The notes: a model not told the origin generated them from the sequence alone. Positions 42,629-52,015 are shown, numbered from the stretch's first letter. The stretch is 64,000 nucleotides of DNA from Pseudomonas lini (GCF_030812475.1 NZ_JAUSSR010000007.1:124001-188000); one strand, 5' to 3'. Made by a program: numbers and translations.

Positions 42629-43498
42629 TCAAAGCTCAAAGCCGTGCCCGATCAATCCTGCCACCACCTCACCCGCTTCACTCAATTTTCCCGGGGCGAG
42701 CATCAGTCGCAGTTCATGCACCGGCAGCTCCGGCAAGCCGTCTGCCGTGGTCAGTATGCGCATGCCTGGCCGCACTTGGGCGCGGTCGGCGATGCCGACG
42801 GCCAGGCCGGCTTCGATCGCCGTTTCCAGTGCCGTGACCCCGGCGCTCATGATGACCACCCGCCAGCGCCGGCCCAGCCGGGTAAGCCCGTCGACCGCCA
42901 CGCTTCGATACGGGCAGCCCTTGCCATGCAAGGCAAGGGGCACCGGCCTGGCGAGGTCCAGCCGATAGTCGTGGGCGGCGACCCAGACGGGCTGGGTGAT
43001 GCCCAGGGTCTTGATGCAGCGCGCATCGGCTGCAATCACGTCAGCCGCCTCCACCAGCAACGCCAGATCCAGTTGGCCGCGCTGCAGGCGGGTGTTCAGG
43101 CGGCCGCTGGAACCGGTTTCGACTTCCAGTTCAATGTGAGGAAAGTCCGCGCTCAGGTGCGGCAGCGTACAGCCCAGGACCGCGCCCGCGTACTCCTCGG
43201 AAATGCCCAGCCTGACCCGGCCGCTGGCCACCGGTGTGCTGAAGCTGGCGAGCATGCGGTCGTGCAACAACAGCAGCTCGGCGCTTTGCAGGGCGAAGCG
43301 GCGACCCAGGGGCGTCAGGTTGACGGTCTGGTTGTCACGCTCCAGCAAGCGCCCCCCCGCCAGGGCTTCCAGGCGCCGCACATGCAAGCTGACCGCCGAC
43401 GGGCTTTTGTTCAAAAAGCTCGAGGCCGCCAGGAATTGCCCGAAGCGCACGATGGCGTGAAAGGTGCGCAGCAGCTCAATATCGATGGTCTCGGTCAT
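42629..43498 (-). CDS. LysR-family regulator divergent from an EamA exporter
   Basis: 289-residue LysR regulator: helix-turn-helix in residues 5-65 (FLAASSFLNKSPSAVSLHVRRLE) and an effector domain beginning near VASGRVRLGISEEYAG. The 99-bp divergent spacing to the EamA-type transporter gene suggests that it controls it. Ligand unknown. It is transcribed away from the exporter. Confidence 0.87.
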   Translation of the reverse strand: MTETIDIELLRTFHAIVRFGQFLAASSFLNKSPSAVSLHVRRLEALAGGRLLERDNQTVNLTPLGRRFALQSAELLLLHDRMLASFSTPVASGRVRLGISEEYAGAVLGCTLPHLSADFPHIELEVETGSSGRLNTRLQRGQLDLALLVEAADVIAADARCIKTLGITQPVWVAAHDYRLDLARPVPLALHGKGCPYRSVAVDGLTRLGRRWRVVIMSAGVTALETAIEAGLAVGIADRAQVRPGMRILTTADGLPELPVHELRLMLAPGKLSEAGEVVAGLIGHGFEL

Positions 43499-43597
43499 GG
43501 TTCAATTATCCTGCATTACTGGTACTGATCGTATCGTTTGATTGCATCACACCTTCATTCTTACCATCGAACCGAGCCCATTGTCAGGTGCCATTCG

Positions 43598-44530
43598 ATG
43601 AACGTCATACACACTCGCTTATCACTGGTGACCAGCGGCCTGCTTCTGGTGGCCATGGTCGTCAGCTGGAGTTCCGGTTTCATCGGCTACCGGTATGTAG
43701 CCGACCAGGGCAGCGTCTACCTGGCCACGCTATGGCGTTTCATCCTGGCGGCCGTCGTGCTGCTGCCGTTCGCGTGGAAGGGTCTGCATGCCTTGCGCGG
43801 CCGCGATCTGGTGCATCAAGGGCTGCTGGGGCTGTTCGCCATCGGCGGCTATATCGGGCCGATCGCCGCCTCCATTCAGTTGGGTGTAGCGCCAGGCACT
43901 GCCTCACTGATCGCCAATCTGTTGCCGCTGACGATTGTAGTGTTGGCCGGCAGCGTACCCGGGCAGCGCACCCGCGGATGGCAGTGGTTGGGATTGGCGC
44001 TGTGTCTGAGCGGCATGCTGGTGGCCAGCGCGGCCAGTGTCGAATGGGACGCCACTGACCTCTGGGTTCATAGCTTGCCAGTGCTGGCAGTCCTGTCCCT
44101 GGCGGCGGCGACGCTGTACCAGAAGGCACTGCCCGGTGCGTCGATGTCCGCCCTCACTGCGCTGTTCATTCAGGTCTGTGCCGTGATCCCGGTATTTGCC
44201 GTGCTGGCGGGCCTTGAAGGTGAAATAAGGCCGCCGATGAGGACAGGCTTTGCAGTGGGCGTGGTGTGGCTGGTGATCTTTGCGACTTTAGGTGGCTACG
44301 GATTTTACTGGCTGTGCCTGCAGCGGTTCAGCATCCAGCGCATCAGTGGCGTGCTGTTCCTGACACCACCGGTGACCATGATCTGGGCATGGCTGCAGTT
44401 CGGCGATCCGCTGGTCGGCAGTGCCATGGTGGGTGTGGTGTTGACGCTTTTGGGAGTGCCGTTGTTGGGGATGAACCATGTCGACACACCTTGTGCCGAT
44501 AAGGCTGGCCGGCACGTCCGCTCCTCGTAA
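43598..44530 (+). CDS. EamA/DMT-family transporter
   Basis: 310-residue inner-membrane protein with ten predicted helices arranged as two EamA repeats. VSWSSGFIGYRYV in helix 1 and RFILAAVVLLPFAW are typical of the first repeat; LGGYGFYWLCLQRFS and GVLFLTPPVTMIWAWLQFGDPL of the second. The family exports metabolites such as amino acids or nucleosides; the substrate here is unknown. The ATG at 43598 follows CAGGTG and starts at the membrane domain; upstream codons add an unlikely extension. Probably controlled by the divergent LysR. Confidence 0.88.
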   Translation: MNVIHTRLSLVTSGLLLVAMVVSWSSGFIGYRYVADQGSVYLATLWRFILAAVVLLPFAWKGLHALRGRDLVHQGLLGLFAIGGYIGPIAASIQLGVAPGTASLIANLLPLTIVVLAGSVPGQRTRGWQWLGLALCLSGMLVASAASVEWDATDLWVHSLPVLAVLSLAAATLYQKALPGASMSALTALFIQVCAVIPVFAVLAGLEGEIRPPMRTGFAVGVVWLVIFATLGGYGFYWLCLQRFSIQRISGVLFLTPPVTMIWAWLQFGDPLVGSAMVGVVLTLLGVPLLGMNHVDTPCADKAGRHVRSS

Positions 44531-44595
44531 TGAACAATGGTCATGGCGGCGAGACAAGTCAGTCCGTTGATATCGGGGCTGAAGATGTCCAGCCA

Positions 44596-45525
44596 CTAGC
44601 CCAACGCCGTATCCAAAAACATCATCACCCCAAACCCCAGCATCAAGCCCAACGTGGCCGGCGTTTCATGTCCGTTGCGGTGTGTCTCCGGAATCACTTC
44701 ATGGGAGACCACAAAGATCATCGCCCCCGCCGCCAGCCCCAAGGCGATCGGATACCCCAGGGCAAAGCCGGAAGACACCCCGAGGCCGATCACCGCGCCC
44801 AAGGGTTCCATCAGGCCGGAACCGATCGCCACCAGCGCCGCACGCAGTGCCGAGATGCCGGTCACCCGTAGCGCCAGGGCGATGGCGAGACCTTCGGGGA
44901 TGTCCTGCAGCGCGATGGCGGTGGTCAGTGGCAGCCCCACGGTCATGTCGCCGTCGGCGAAGCTGACGCCGATGGCCATGCCTTCGGGCAGGTTGTGCAG
45001 GGTAATGGCGAGGACGAACAACCAGACCCGGTTGATCCGTTGCACCTCGGGCCCTTTCCTGCCGATCTTCTGGTGTTCATGGGGCACAAAGCGATCCAGC
45101 CCGACCATCAGCGCTGCACCCAAGCCCATCCCGAACACGACAACGGCGGCAGCCGCCATCTGGTTGCCCGTGATGGATTGCGCGGCGTCGATGCCGGGCA
45201 GGATCAGTGAGAAGGAACTGGCGGCCAGCATCATCCCCGCGGCAAAGCCGAGCATCATGTCCTGGGTGCGCACCGCCACTTCACGCAGCACCAGGGCCAA
45301 CACGGCGCCCAAGGCTGTCGCGGCGAAACCGGCAGTACCGCCCAGCATTGCGTAATGCAGAATCTTCGGGTCGGCCCCGATCAGCGCGCTGTAGCCGCTG
45401 AACAGCAACAGGAAGGTGACGATGGTCAGGATCAACCAGAAGCTGGCGCCCTGCCACCCGCTGCTGCGAGCCAGTTCAAGCCATGAGCGCGATGCATTTG
45501 CACCCGACGACGCTGGATCTGCCAT
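44596..45525 (-). CDS. ZIP-family metal transporter
   Basis: 309-residue integral membrane protein. The two metal-binding helices carry HNLPEG (177-182) and QDIPEG (207-212), the core ZIP motifs, and a histidine-containing loop (VPHEHQKIGRKG, about 148-158) lies before them. ZIP proteins bring divalent metals (Zn, Fe, Mn) into the cytoplasm. It is preceded by a very strong AGGAGG site that overlaps the stop of a 53-residue gene, and that gene follows a manganese catalase on the same strand, so supply of manganese is an attractive inferred role. Confidence 0.9.
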   Translation of the reverse strand: MADPASSGANASRSWLELARSSGWQGASFWLILTIVTFLLLFSGYSALIGADPKILHYAMLGGTAGFAATALGAVLALVLREVAVRTQDMMLGFAAGMMLAASSFSLILPGIDAAQSITGNQMAAAAVVVFGMGLGAALMVGLDRFVPHEHQKIGRKGPEVQRINRVWLFVLAITLHNLPEGMAIGVSFADGDMTVGLPLTTAIALQDIPEGLAIALALRVTGISALRAALVAIGSGLMEPLGAVIGLGVSSGFALGYPIALGLAAGAMIFVVSHEVIPETHRNGHETPATLGLMLGFGVMMFLDTALG

Positions 45526-45533
45526 ACAACCTC

Positions 45534-45695
45534 CTATCGACTGTTCGCCCGCTTGCGGCTCGCCCCGGAAGTGGCCGGCAGCAACTGCCTGGAGATGCGC
45601 TGTGCATCTCGCTCGAAGGCCCGCGCGGTGGCATTGAACAAACCGGACAGGTCCAGGTTGTTATCCCCGGAGCCCCTGTTGAAATTCGAAGCCAT
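45534..45695 (-). CDS. 53-residue basic protein of unknown function
   Basis: A short frame beginning MASNFNRGSGDNNLDLSGLF, followed by a charged helix ATARAFERDAQRISRQLLP and a basic end (SRKRANSR). No signal peptide or membrane segment. GGGGTGA precedes the ATG. Its stop (TAG) is part of the ribosome site of the ZIP transporter gene, so the two are probably translationally coupled. No family recognised. Confidence 0.6.
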   Translation of the reverse strand: MASNFNRGSGDNNLDLSGLFNATARAFERDAQRISRQLLPATSGASRKRANSR

Positions 45696-45724
45696 ATCAT
45701 TCACCCCGTATTTATCTTAGTAAC

Positions 45725-45758
45725 AGAAAAACACCGCACGCCTCAACAGCGTGCGGTG
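45725..45758 (-). terminator. intrinsic terminator of the manganese catalase gene
   Basis: CACCGCACGC / GCGTGCGGTG with a 7-nt loop, followed on the minus strand by TGTTTTTCTG. It lies just after the catalase stop and before the 53-residue gene. Confidence 0.85.
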
Positions 45759-45765
45759 AACCACG

Positions 45766-46650
45766 TCATGCTTCCTGCTTCAACTGCACACCCGCACCAA
45801 GGTCGGCGCCCGTCAGCGGATCGCTGCCGGGGTCGGACATCGTGCGCGCCTTCATGTCCATCAGCAGCGCTTCGTCCTCGGCGCTGAGTTCGACACTGGC
45901 GGTGCCATCGCCGCCATCGACCGCTGGCATCGGTTCTTCCACGTACTCCCAATCTTCACCCTGGTTCCACGGCCCGCGCGTGCTCTCTTCACCCTGGGAC
46001 ATGTTGAAGTAGACGTTGGTGAACTCCGGCATTCCGGGCAGCTTGCCTTGGGGGAAGTTTGGCTGGATCGAATGCAAGGCTTTTTCGAAGGACAGTTGAT
46101 GGGCGATCTCGCGGGTCATGAGAAACCCCAGGGCTTCCTTCACGCCAGGATCATCGGTGACGTTCATCAAGCGCTCGTAGACGATTTTCGCCCGCGCTTC
46201 GGCCGCAATGTTGGAGCGCATGTCTGCCGTGGGCTCGCCGATGGTGTCGACATAGGCGGCCGACCACGGCACGCCGGCGGAGTTGGTGAGGGGCGCACCG
46301 GCGCCGTACAACAGGCTGGTGATGTGCGAGTCGTTACCGGCGCCGTTGATTGCGCGATACAGCTCGCCCTCTTCTTCCACGCCTTCGGCCATCTGGCCTT
46401 TGGCGCCCTTGTTGAGCATCACGATGATCGACCCGACGATCTCGAGGTGGCTGAGTTCTTCGGTGGCAATGTCCATCAGCAGATCCTTTCTTCCCGGATC
46501 GTCTTCGGCCAGTGCCTGGGTGAAGTATCTGGACGCCGCTGCCAGTTCGCCTTGTGCCCCGCCGAATTGCTCGAGCAGCAGGTTGGCCAATCCAGGGTTG
46601 GGTTGCGCGACACGCACGGTGTATTGCAGTCGTTTGTTATGTAGAAACAT
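45766..46650 (-). CDS. manganese catalase
   Basis: 294-residue non-haem catalase that disproportionates hydrogen peroxide at a di-manganese site. Ligands of the ferritin-like bundle are visible: E35 (GAQGELAAASRY), E65 and H68 (TEELSHLEI), then the second pair in AEARAKIVYERL and TREIAHQLSFEKAL. The C-terminal about 60 residues (GEESTRGPWNQGEDW onward) form the usual extended tail. A TGAGGAG site precedes the ATG. The location before a small gene and a ZIP transporter suggests a metal/oxidative stress group. Confidence 0.93.
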   Translation of the reverse strand: MFLHNKRLQYTVRVAQPNPGLANLLLEQFGGAQGELAAASRYFTQALAEDDPGRKDLLMDIATEELSHLEIVGSIIVMLNKGAKGQMAEGVEEEGELYRAINGAGNDSHITSLLYGAGAPLTNSAGVPWSAAYVDTIGEPTADMRSNIAAEARAKIVYERLMNVTDDPGVKEALGFLMTREIAHQLSFEKALHSIQPNFPQGKLPGMPEFTNVYFNMSQGEESTRGPWNQGEDWEYVEEPMPAVDGGDGTASVELSAEDEALLMDMKARTMSDPGSDPLTGADLGAGVQLKQEA

Positions 46651-47008
46651 GACAAATCTCCTCAGGTCTAAAGGCGTCGCTACTCATCCGGTATCAACCG
46701 AATGCGCCGCCCACAGTCATCTGAAGCGCTGGCCCGTTTGAAAATTTTAAAAAGATTTTTGAGACGCGACAGGCGGTATTGAACAGCGGCCGAGGCTGGA
46801 AAATCCCGCCAGTCGTCGGCAGTACGCCCCGCGAATACAAACTTCCAGGGGTCCGTCGAGATCTATATCGCACAAGGCAAGCCCGTGCCGCGAGCTGATC
46901 CATAAGGATGTCAGCGGCTCAGCAAATCAGAGGTTCTTGCAGGGGGGGATGAACAAATCAGCAAGGTGCACCTGCCCTGGCGCACCTCGTGTCGGGGGGT
47001 GTCAGGCG
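46651..47008. other. intergenic region, nothing recognised
   Basis: About 360 bases holding the upstream region of the manganese catalase gene and the 3' flank of the carboxynorspermidine dehydrogenase gene. An A/T-rich patch (near 46740-46765) may be part of the catalase promoter. No gene or repeat was identified. Confidence 0.4.
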
Positions 47009-48247
47009 TTACAGCTCCAGGGGACGATCGCCATGCTCGTCCTTGATGCGGGTCGGCAGGCCCATCACGTCCAGCGCCTTGAGGAACGGCTCGGCCGGCA
47101 GCTCTTCAACGTTGGCCATACGCTGCACATCCCACTCGCCGCGGGCGACCAGCAGGGCTGCTGCCACCGGTGGCACGCCAGCGGTATAGGAAATGCCCTG
47201 GCTGTCGGTTTCGGCGTAGGCGTCTTCATGGTCGGCCACGTTGTAGATGAACACCTCGCGCGGCTGGCCATCCTTGGTGCCCTTGACCAGATCGCCGATG
47301 CAGGTCTTGCCGGTGTAGCCCGGCGCCAGCGAGCCCGGATCAGGCAGCACGGCCTTGACCACTTTCAGCGGCACCACTTCCAGTCCTTCGGCGGTCTTGA
47401 CCGGTTGCTCGGACAGCAAGCCAAGGTTGCGCAGAACCGTGAACACATTGATGTAGTGCTCGCCGAAGCTCATCCAGAAACGCACGTTGGGCACGTCGAG
47501 GTTTTTCGACAGCGAGTGCACTTCGTCGTGACCGGTCAGGTACAGGTTCTGCTCCCCTACCACCGGCAAGTCATCGGTGCGTTTGACTTCGAACATGGTG
47601 TTGCTGGTCCACTGGCTGTCCTGCCAGCTCCACACCTGCCCGGTGAACTCACGGAAGTTGATTTCCGGGTCGAAATTGGTGGCGAAATACTTGCCATGGG
47701 AACCGGCATTGACGTCGAGAATGTCGATCGAATCAATGCGGTCGAAATACTGTTGTTGCGCCAGCGCCGCATAGGCGTTGACCACACCCGGGTCGAAGCC
47801 CACACCGAGAATGGCGGTGATGTTCTTCTGTTTGCATTCCTCCAGGTGGTTCCACTCGTAGTTGCCATACCAGGGCGGCGTCTCGCAGACCTTGCCCGGT
47901 TCTTCGTGGATGGCGGTGTCCAGGTAGGCCACGCCGGTATCGATGCACGCACGCAGCACCGACATGTTGAGGAACGCGGAGCCGACGTTGATGACAATCT
48001 GCGAACCGGTGTCGCGGATCAGCGCCTTGGTCGCTTCCACGTCCAGGGCGTTCAGCTCGAAGGCCTGGATGTCGGCGGGCACCTTGAGGCTGCCCTTGGC
48101 GTTGACGCTGTCGATGATGGCCTGGCATTTGGAGATGTTGCGCGACGCGATAGCAATACGACCGAGTTCATCGTTGTGCTGCGCGCACTTGTGGGCCACC
48201 ACCTTGGCGACACCTCCTGCACCAATGATAAGTACGTTCTTCTTCAA
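47009..48247 (-). CDS. carboxynorspermidine/carboxyspermidine dehydrogenase
   Basis: 412-residue NAD(P)-dependent reductase of the saccharopine dehydrogenase (Lys1-like) family. The nucleotide-binding loop is at the N-terminus (VLIIGAGGVAKVVAHKC), and GVGFDPGVVNAYAAL and YTGKTCIGDLVKG are family landmarks. It condenses aspartate semialdehyde with a diamine to carboxy(nor)spermidine. It lies 26 bases after nspC on the same strand. The start is a TTG at 48247, seven to nine bases after GGAGAG. Together with NspC it forms the aspartate-semialdehyde route to spermidine or norspermidine. Confidence 0.88.
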   Translation of the reverse strand: MKKNVLIIGAGGVAKVVAHKCAQHNDELGRIAIASRNISKCQAIIDSVNAKGSLKVPADIQAFELNALDVEATKALIRDTGSQIVINVGSAFLNMSVLRACIDTGVAYLDTAIHEEPGKVCETPPWYGNYEWNHLEECKQKNITAILGVGFDPGVVNAYAALAQQQYFDRIDSIDILDVNAGSHGKYFATNFDPEINFREFTGQVWSWQDSQWTSNTMFEVKRTDDLPVVGEQNLYLTGHDEVHSLSKNLDVPNVRFWMSFGEHYINVFTVLRNLGLLSEQPVKTAEGLEVVPLKVVKAVLPDPGSLAPGYTGKTCIGDLVKGTKDGQPREVFIYNVADHEDAYAETDSQGISYTAGVPPVAAALLVARGEWDVQRMANVEELPAEPFLKALDVMGLPTRIKDEHGDRPLEL

Positions 48248-48273
48248 TTTATCTAACTCTCCTCTGCGCCAGC

Positions 48274-49371
48274 TTACGAAAGGCTGGACATGTAGTCGTT
48301 GTAACCAAATTCGCGAATCACCTCGATACTACCGTCGAGTTGTTTCACTACGATGGACGGCATTTTCAAGCCATTGAACCAGTTCTTCTTGACCATGGTG
48401 TAACCCGCTGCATCGACGAACGACAGCCGATCGCCGATGGCCAGCGGCCGAGCAAATTGATACTCGCCGAAAATGTCGCCGGCCAGGCAGGATTTGCCGC
48501 ACACCATGTAGGTGTGCTCGCCGTCGCTTGGCGCCAACTTGGCGTTGAGGCGATAGATCAGCAGATCGAGCATGTGCGCTTCGATGGAGCTGTCCACGAC
48601 CGCCAGGTGCTTGCCGTTGTAGAGGGTGTCGAGCACGGTGACTTCCAGCGACGCACTCTGGGTGATGGCGGCTTCGCCCGGCTCCAGGTACACCTGCACG
48701 CCGTACTTCTGCGAGAAGCCCTTGAGGCGCGCGCAGAACTCGTCCAGCGCGTAGCCTTCACCGGTGAAGTGAATGCCGCCACCGAGGCTGACCCACTCGA
48801 CTTTGTGCAGCAGATGACCGAAGCGTTCTTCGATGGTGCACAGCATCTGGTCGAACAGGCCGAAGTCGCCGTTCTCGCAGTTGTTGTGGAACATGAAACC
48901 GGAGATCTGCCCGATGACCTGCTCGATCTTCACCGGATCCCATTCACCCAGGCGGCTAAACGGACGCGCCGGGTCGGCCAGCAGGTAATCGGAGCTGCTC
49001 ACCTGAGGATTGACCCGCAGCCCGCGGACCTTGCCCGCCGACGCTTCGGTGTAGCGCTGCAGTTGGCCAATGGAGTTGAAGATGATCTTGTCGCAGTTCT
49101 CGAGCATCTCCTCGATCTCGTCGTCGGCCCAGGCCACGCTGTAGGCATGGGTCTCGCCGGCGAACTTCTGACGACCAAGCTTGAGTTCGTAGAGCGACGA
49201 CGACGTGGTGCCGTCCATGTACTGCTGCATCAGGTCGAACACCGACCAGGTGGCGAAGCACTTGAGCGCCAGCAGGGCCTTGGCCCCGGACTGTTCGCGC
49301 ACATAGGCGATCTTCTGCATGTTCGCCAGCAGCTTCTGTTTATCGATGAGGTAGTACGGCGTTTTGATCAT
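48274..49371 (-). CDS. nspC: carboxynorspermidine decarboxylase
   Basis: 365-residue PLP enzyme of the alanine-racemase-fold decarboxylases. The PLP lysine is K37 in ALLALKCFA; HNNCENGDF and SLGGGIHFTGEGY supply phosphate and substrate contacts, and MVCGKSCLAGDIFGEY carries the active-site cysteine of the partner subunit. It decarboxylates carboxyspermidine or carboxynorspermidine. The ATG at 49371 is preceded by CGGAGGCG and suits family length. First gene of a two-gene operon with the dehydrogenase. Confidence 0.92.
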   Translation of the reverse strand: MIKTPYYLIDKQKLLANMQKIAYVREQSGAKALLALKCFATWSVFDLMQQYMDGTTSSSLYELKLGRQKFAGETHAYSVAWADDEIEEMLENCDKIIFNSIGQLQRYTEASAGKVRGLRVNPQVSSSDYLLADPARPFSRLGEWDPVKIEQVIGQISGFMFHNNCENGDFGLFDQMLCTIEERFGHLLHKVEWVSLGGGIHFTGEGYALDEFCARLKGFSQKYGVQVYLEPGEAAITQSASLEVTVLDTLYNGKHLAVVDSSIEAHMLDLLIYRLNAKLAPSDGEHTYMVCGKSCLAGDIFGEYQFARPLAIGDRLSFVDAAGYTMVKKNWFNGLKMPSIVVKQLDGSIEVIREFGYNDYMSSLS

Positions 49372-49607
49372 TTCGAGGCGCCTCCGGCAAGGCCAGCCAA
49401 AAAAGGATGCGCATTGTGCCTTCACTTATTCCATATCGAAAGAGCAGAATGCGCAGTTTGCCGATTGTCGGGTGGCGACTACCCGGTTGATTGAATCGAA
49501 ATTGCAGCCCTTGGTGCCCTTCGAACTGACGAATGGTGTTAATTTTGGAAATGTTCTGTTACTTCGATCAGACATTTTCCAACCAGCCTGCAAAGGAATG
49601 CCCAGCA

Positions 49608-51347
49608 ATGAATTGTTCACTCAAGCACCTGGCCGCCGCCACCCTGATACTCGCCAGCTTTTCGTCGTTTGCCACGCCAGCGTACGCCCACATCACCCCG
49701 CAGCAGAGCGCGGCGATCCTCAAGACCTTCGGTGACGCACCGGTCACGGATTTCAGGCAGTTCCTGGGAGGCCTGGCCAAGAGCGATCTGGCCAAAACCG
49801 ACAACCTCGACGCGGCCATCAACGCCTTCCTTGGCAACAAGGCCCTTGCCCCCGAACAGCAGAACGACATCCATCGTCTGCTGGGCATTTATGCACGGGT
49901 GAAATACGGCAACGCTGCCAACGAGACCCTGCGCGAACTGGTGGCCATCCCGACTTTCCGCGTGGACGGCGTGGCCCAGCACGACAACCCCGAGTTCATC
50001 AAGATCGCCGACAAGCTCAAGGGCCTCGCCCAGGCGTTCAACCTGACCTTTCGCAACGTCGACAATCGTGTCTATGAGATCACCCTCGAGGGCAATGGCG
50101 ACGAAGTCGTGGGTATTCACGCGCATGCAGATGTGGTGCCCGTGACCCCGGAAAACTGGGTGCTCAAAGACGGCACCAAGCTCGATCCGTTCAAAGTCAC
50201 CCTGGTGGGCGAGCGCATGTACGGTCGCGGTACCGAGGATGACAAGAACGGCATCGTCGTCGCGCTGTACGCGATGAAGGTCATCAAGGAAGAGAAGCTG
50301 CCGCTGGCCAGGAACTTCAAGCTGCTGGTGGACACCACCGAGGAAACCACCGGCGACGCGATCCCCTACTACTTTGAACGCAATCCCACACCCAACTACA
50401 ACCTGGCACTCGATGGCAGCTATCCGGTGGTGATCGCCGAGAAAGGCTATGGCACTGTCATGGCAAGCTTTACCCGGCGGGCCGCAGAGGGCAAAGGCGC
50501 CGAAATCATTGCAATGACGGGTGGGCTGGCCACCAACCAGATTCCGTCGACCTCGGTCGCCACCCTGGTGACCGACAAACCCGCCGAGCTGGCCGCCAGC
50601 CTGCAGAAGGCCGGTGCCGATTATGCCCAGCGCAATGGCGGCAACTTTGAGGTGTCCACCAAGGTCGTCGGCCAGGACGTGCAGCTGACGGTCACCGGCG
50701 TTTCCGCCCACTCCTCTGAACCCGAATCCGGCGTCAACCCGGTGGCCAGGATGCTGGACTTGATCAACAGCCTCGACGGCAAGGTTGCGCTCAAGCACAA
50801 CCACATCACCGATGCCGCGCGCTACGCCGCCGACAACTGGGGCCTGGATTACCTGGGCGGCAAATTGGGCGTGGGCTTTTCCGATGCCTTCATGGGGCCG
50901 CTGACAGCTTCCCTGACTTTTGTCGGGATGGATGAAAAAGCCTTCAAGCTCGCGGTCAACCTGCGGGTGCCAAAGGGCAAGTCCCCGCAAGTGCTCAAGA
51001 CCGAGATTGCCGACAAGCTGGACGCCTGGAGCAAGAAGTCCGGTATTGCGCCGGCCTTCGACTATTCGATCGCCGAGCCGATGTACCGCAACCCCGAGGG
51101 TGAATGGGTCAAGGCGCTGCTGGCCGTGGCCAGCGAAAACCTGGGCATGGAACACCAGTACGGCACCTCCGCCGGCGCGACCTCGGTCCATGACCTGCCC
51201 AATGGCGTGCAGTTCGGCCTGGCCAGGCCCGAGCTGAAGTACACCGGCCACACCGACAACGAGTTCAAGACGGTCGACCAGTTCCTGCTGGACCTGCAGA
51301 TCGTGACCGAGATGCTGGGGCGTATCGGGCAGTTGCCGAAGCTCTGA
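49608..51347 (+). CDS. exported M20-family dipeptidase
   Basis: 579-residue zinc metallopeptidase with a signal peptide (NCSLKHLAAATLILASF..PAYA, about 27 residues). The M20 metal motif is HAHADVVP (171-178, H173 and D175 as ligands), then GRGTEDDKNGIVVALYAMK, the catalytic glutamates in VDTTEETTGD, and a lid domain (SAHSSEPESGVNPVARML). The overall form resembles PepV-type dipeptidases but is periplasmic. It probably trims peptides for uptake. ATG at 49608 with AAAGGA. A terminator follows. Confidence 0.9.
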   Translation: MNCSLKHLAAATLILASFSSFATPAYAHITPQQSAAILKTFGDAPVTDFRQFLGGLAKSDLAKTDNLDAAINAFLGNKALAPEQQNDIHRLLGIYARVKYGNAANETLRELVAIPTFRVDGVAQHDNPEFIKIADKLKGLAQAFNLTFRNVDNRVYEITLEGNGDEVVGIHAHADVVPVTPENWVLKDGTKLDPFKVTLVGERMYGRGTEDDKNGIVVALYAMKVIKEEKLPLARNFKLLVDTTEETTGDAIPYYFERNPTPNYNLALDGSYPVVIAEKGYGTVMASFTRRAAEGKGAEIIAMTGGLATNQIPSTSVATLVTDKPAELAASLQKAGADYAQRNGGNFEVSTKVVGQDVQLTVTGVSAHSSEPESGVNPVARMLDLINSLDGKVALKHNHITDAARYAADNWGLDYLGGKLGVGFSDAFMGPLTASLTFVGMDEKAFKLAVNLRVPKGKSPQVLKTEIADKLDAWSKKSGIAPAFDYSIAEPMYRNPEGEWVKALLAVASENLGMEHQYGTSAGATSVHDLPNGVQFGLARPELKYTGHTDNEFKTVDQFLLDLQIVTEMLGRIGQLPKL

Positions 51348-51355
51348 TCCTCTTC

Positions 51356-51386
51356 CGGACCCGCCGCCCTGGCGGGTCTTTCTTCC
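51356..51386 (+). terminator. intrinsic terminator of the M20 peptidase gene
   Basis: GACCCGCC / GGCGGGTC with loop GCCCT, followed by TTTCTT. Confidence 0.85.
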
Positions 51387-51419
51387 AGCGGCGGCGCTTA
51401 CTGCCCACCTCGAGCCGGC

Positions 51420-51741
51420 CTGGCGAAGGCGTCTGCATGGGCGCTGCATGGCTTGAGGCCGTCTTCGCTGGCAAGCCAGCTCCTACGGGGATCAGTTGTG
51501 TATCGATGAATTGGGCTCGGCGCCATACCCCCTGTAGGAGCCGGCTTGCCGGCGAAGGCGTCCGCATGGGCGCTGCATGACTTGAGGCAGCCTTCGCTGG
51601 CAAGCCAGCTCCTACAGGGATCAGCTGTGTACCGATGAATTGGGCTCGGCGCCAACCCCATGTAGGAGCCGGCTTGCCGGCGAAGGCGTCTGTATGGCGC
51701 TGCATGGCTTTAGGCCGTCTTCGCTAGCAAGCCGGCCCCCC
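51420..51741. repeat. tandem BIME array, period about 128 bp
   Basis: Alternating REP copies at about 51464-51494, 51531-51558, 51593-51622, 51661-51688 and a degenerate one at 51719-51737. They sit in a tandem unit: the marker GCGCTGCATG recurs at 51441, 51570 and 51697 (spacings 129 and 127), and the interval GATCAG..GAATTGGGCTCGGCGCCA recurs with it. Copies differ by a few bases, so amplification is recent. Confidence 0.9.
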
Positions 51742-51856
51742 CCTCCAATCCGACATCGCCCTAAGCTAATAACCAAACGTTATTTATTAGTTATTTTTTA
51801 GATCATTTACATTCTACTCACTGATTAAGCAGTGTTGCCCGACAAACAGCAGCGCC

Positions 51857-51876
51857 ATTGTTGATCACGCAACAGT
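51857..51876. promoter_or_regulatory. candidate SfnR enhancer site
   Basis: ATTGTTG-ATCACG-CAACAGT, an inverted repeat with a 6-bp spacer, 82 bp upstream of the -24/-12 element of sfnC. The same palindrome recurs upstream of the msuE/sfnB divergent promoters. Another half site (CAACAGT) follows at 51881-51887. Placement fits an enhancer for a sigma-54 activator. Confidence 0.65.
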
Positions 51877-51957
51877 CACTCAACAGTTAACGGCCCGGAC
51901 AACACCAGCCGACACCGAGCACCGCTTAACTTATTGTTTTTTATATATATTAATTCA

Positions 51958-51973
51958 TGGAACAACTTTTGCT
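51958..51973 (+). promoter_or_regulatory. sigma-54 promoter of sfnC-sfnR
   Basis: TGGAACAACTTTTGCT fits the -24/-12 consensus TGGCACG-N4-TTGC(A/T) with GG and GC exactly ten bases apart; two of the conserved bases differ. Transcription would start near 51985, about 30 bases before the sfnC ATG. Confidence 0.7.
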
Positions 51974-52015
51974 CTGATGGCTGCACATCCCGCAACCCAA
52001 ACAGGAACAGACCCC

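Noticed and set aside
49617..51449. 610-codon minus-strand open frame
   Set aside because: Mirror of the M20 peptidase gene; it even begins inside the BIME array, and no ribosome site is present.
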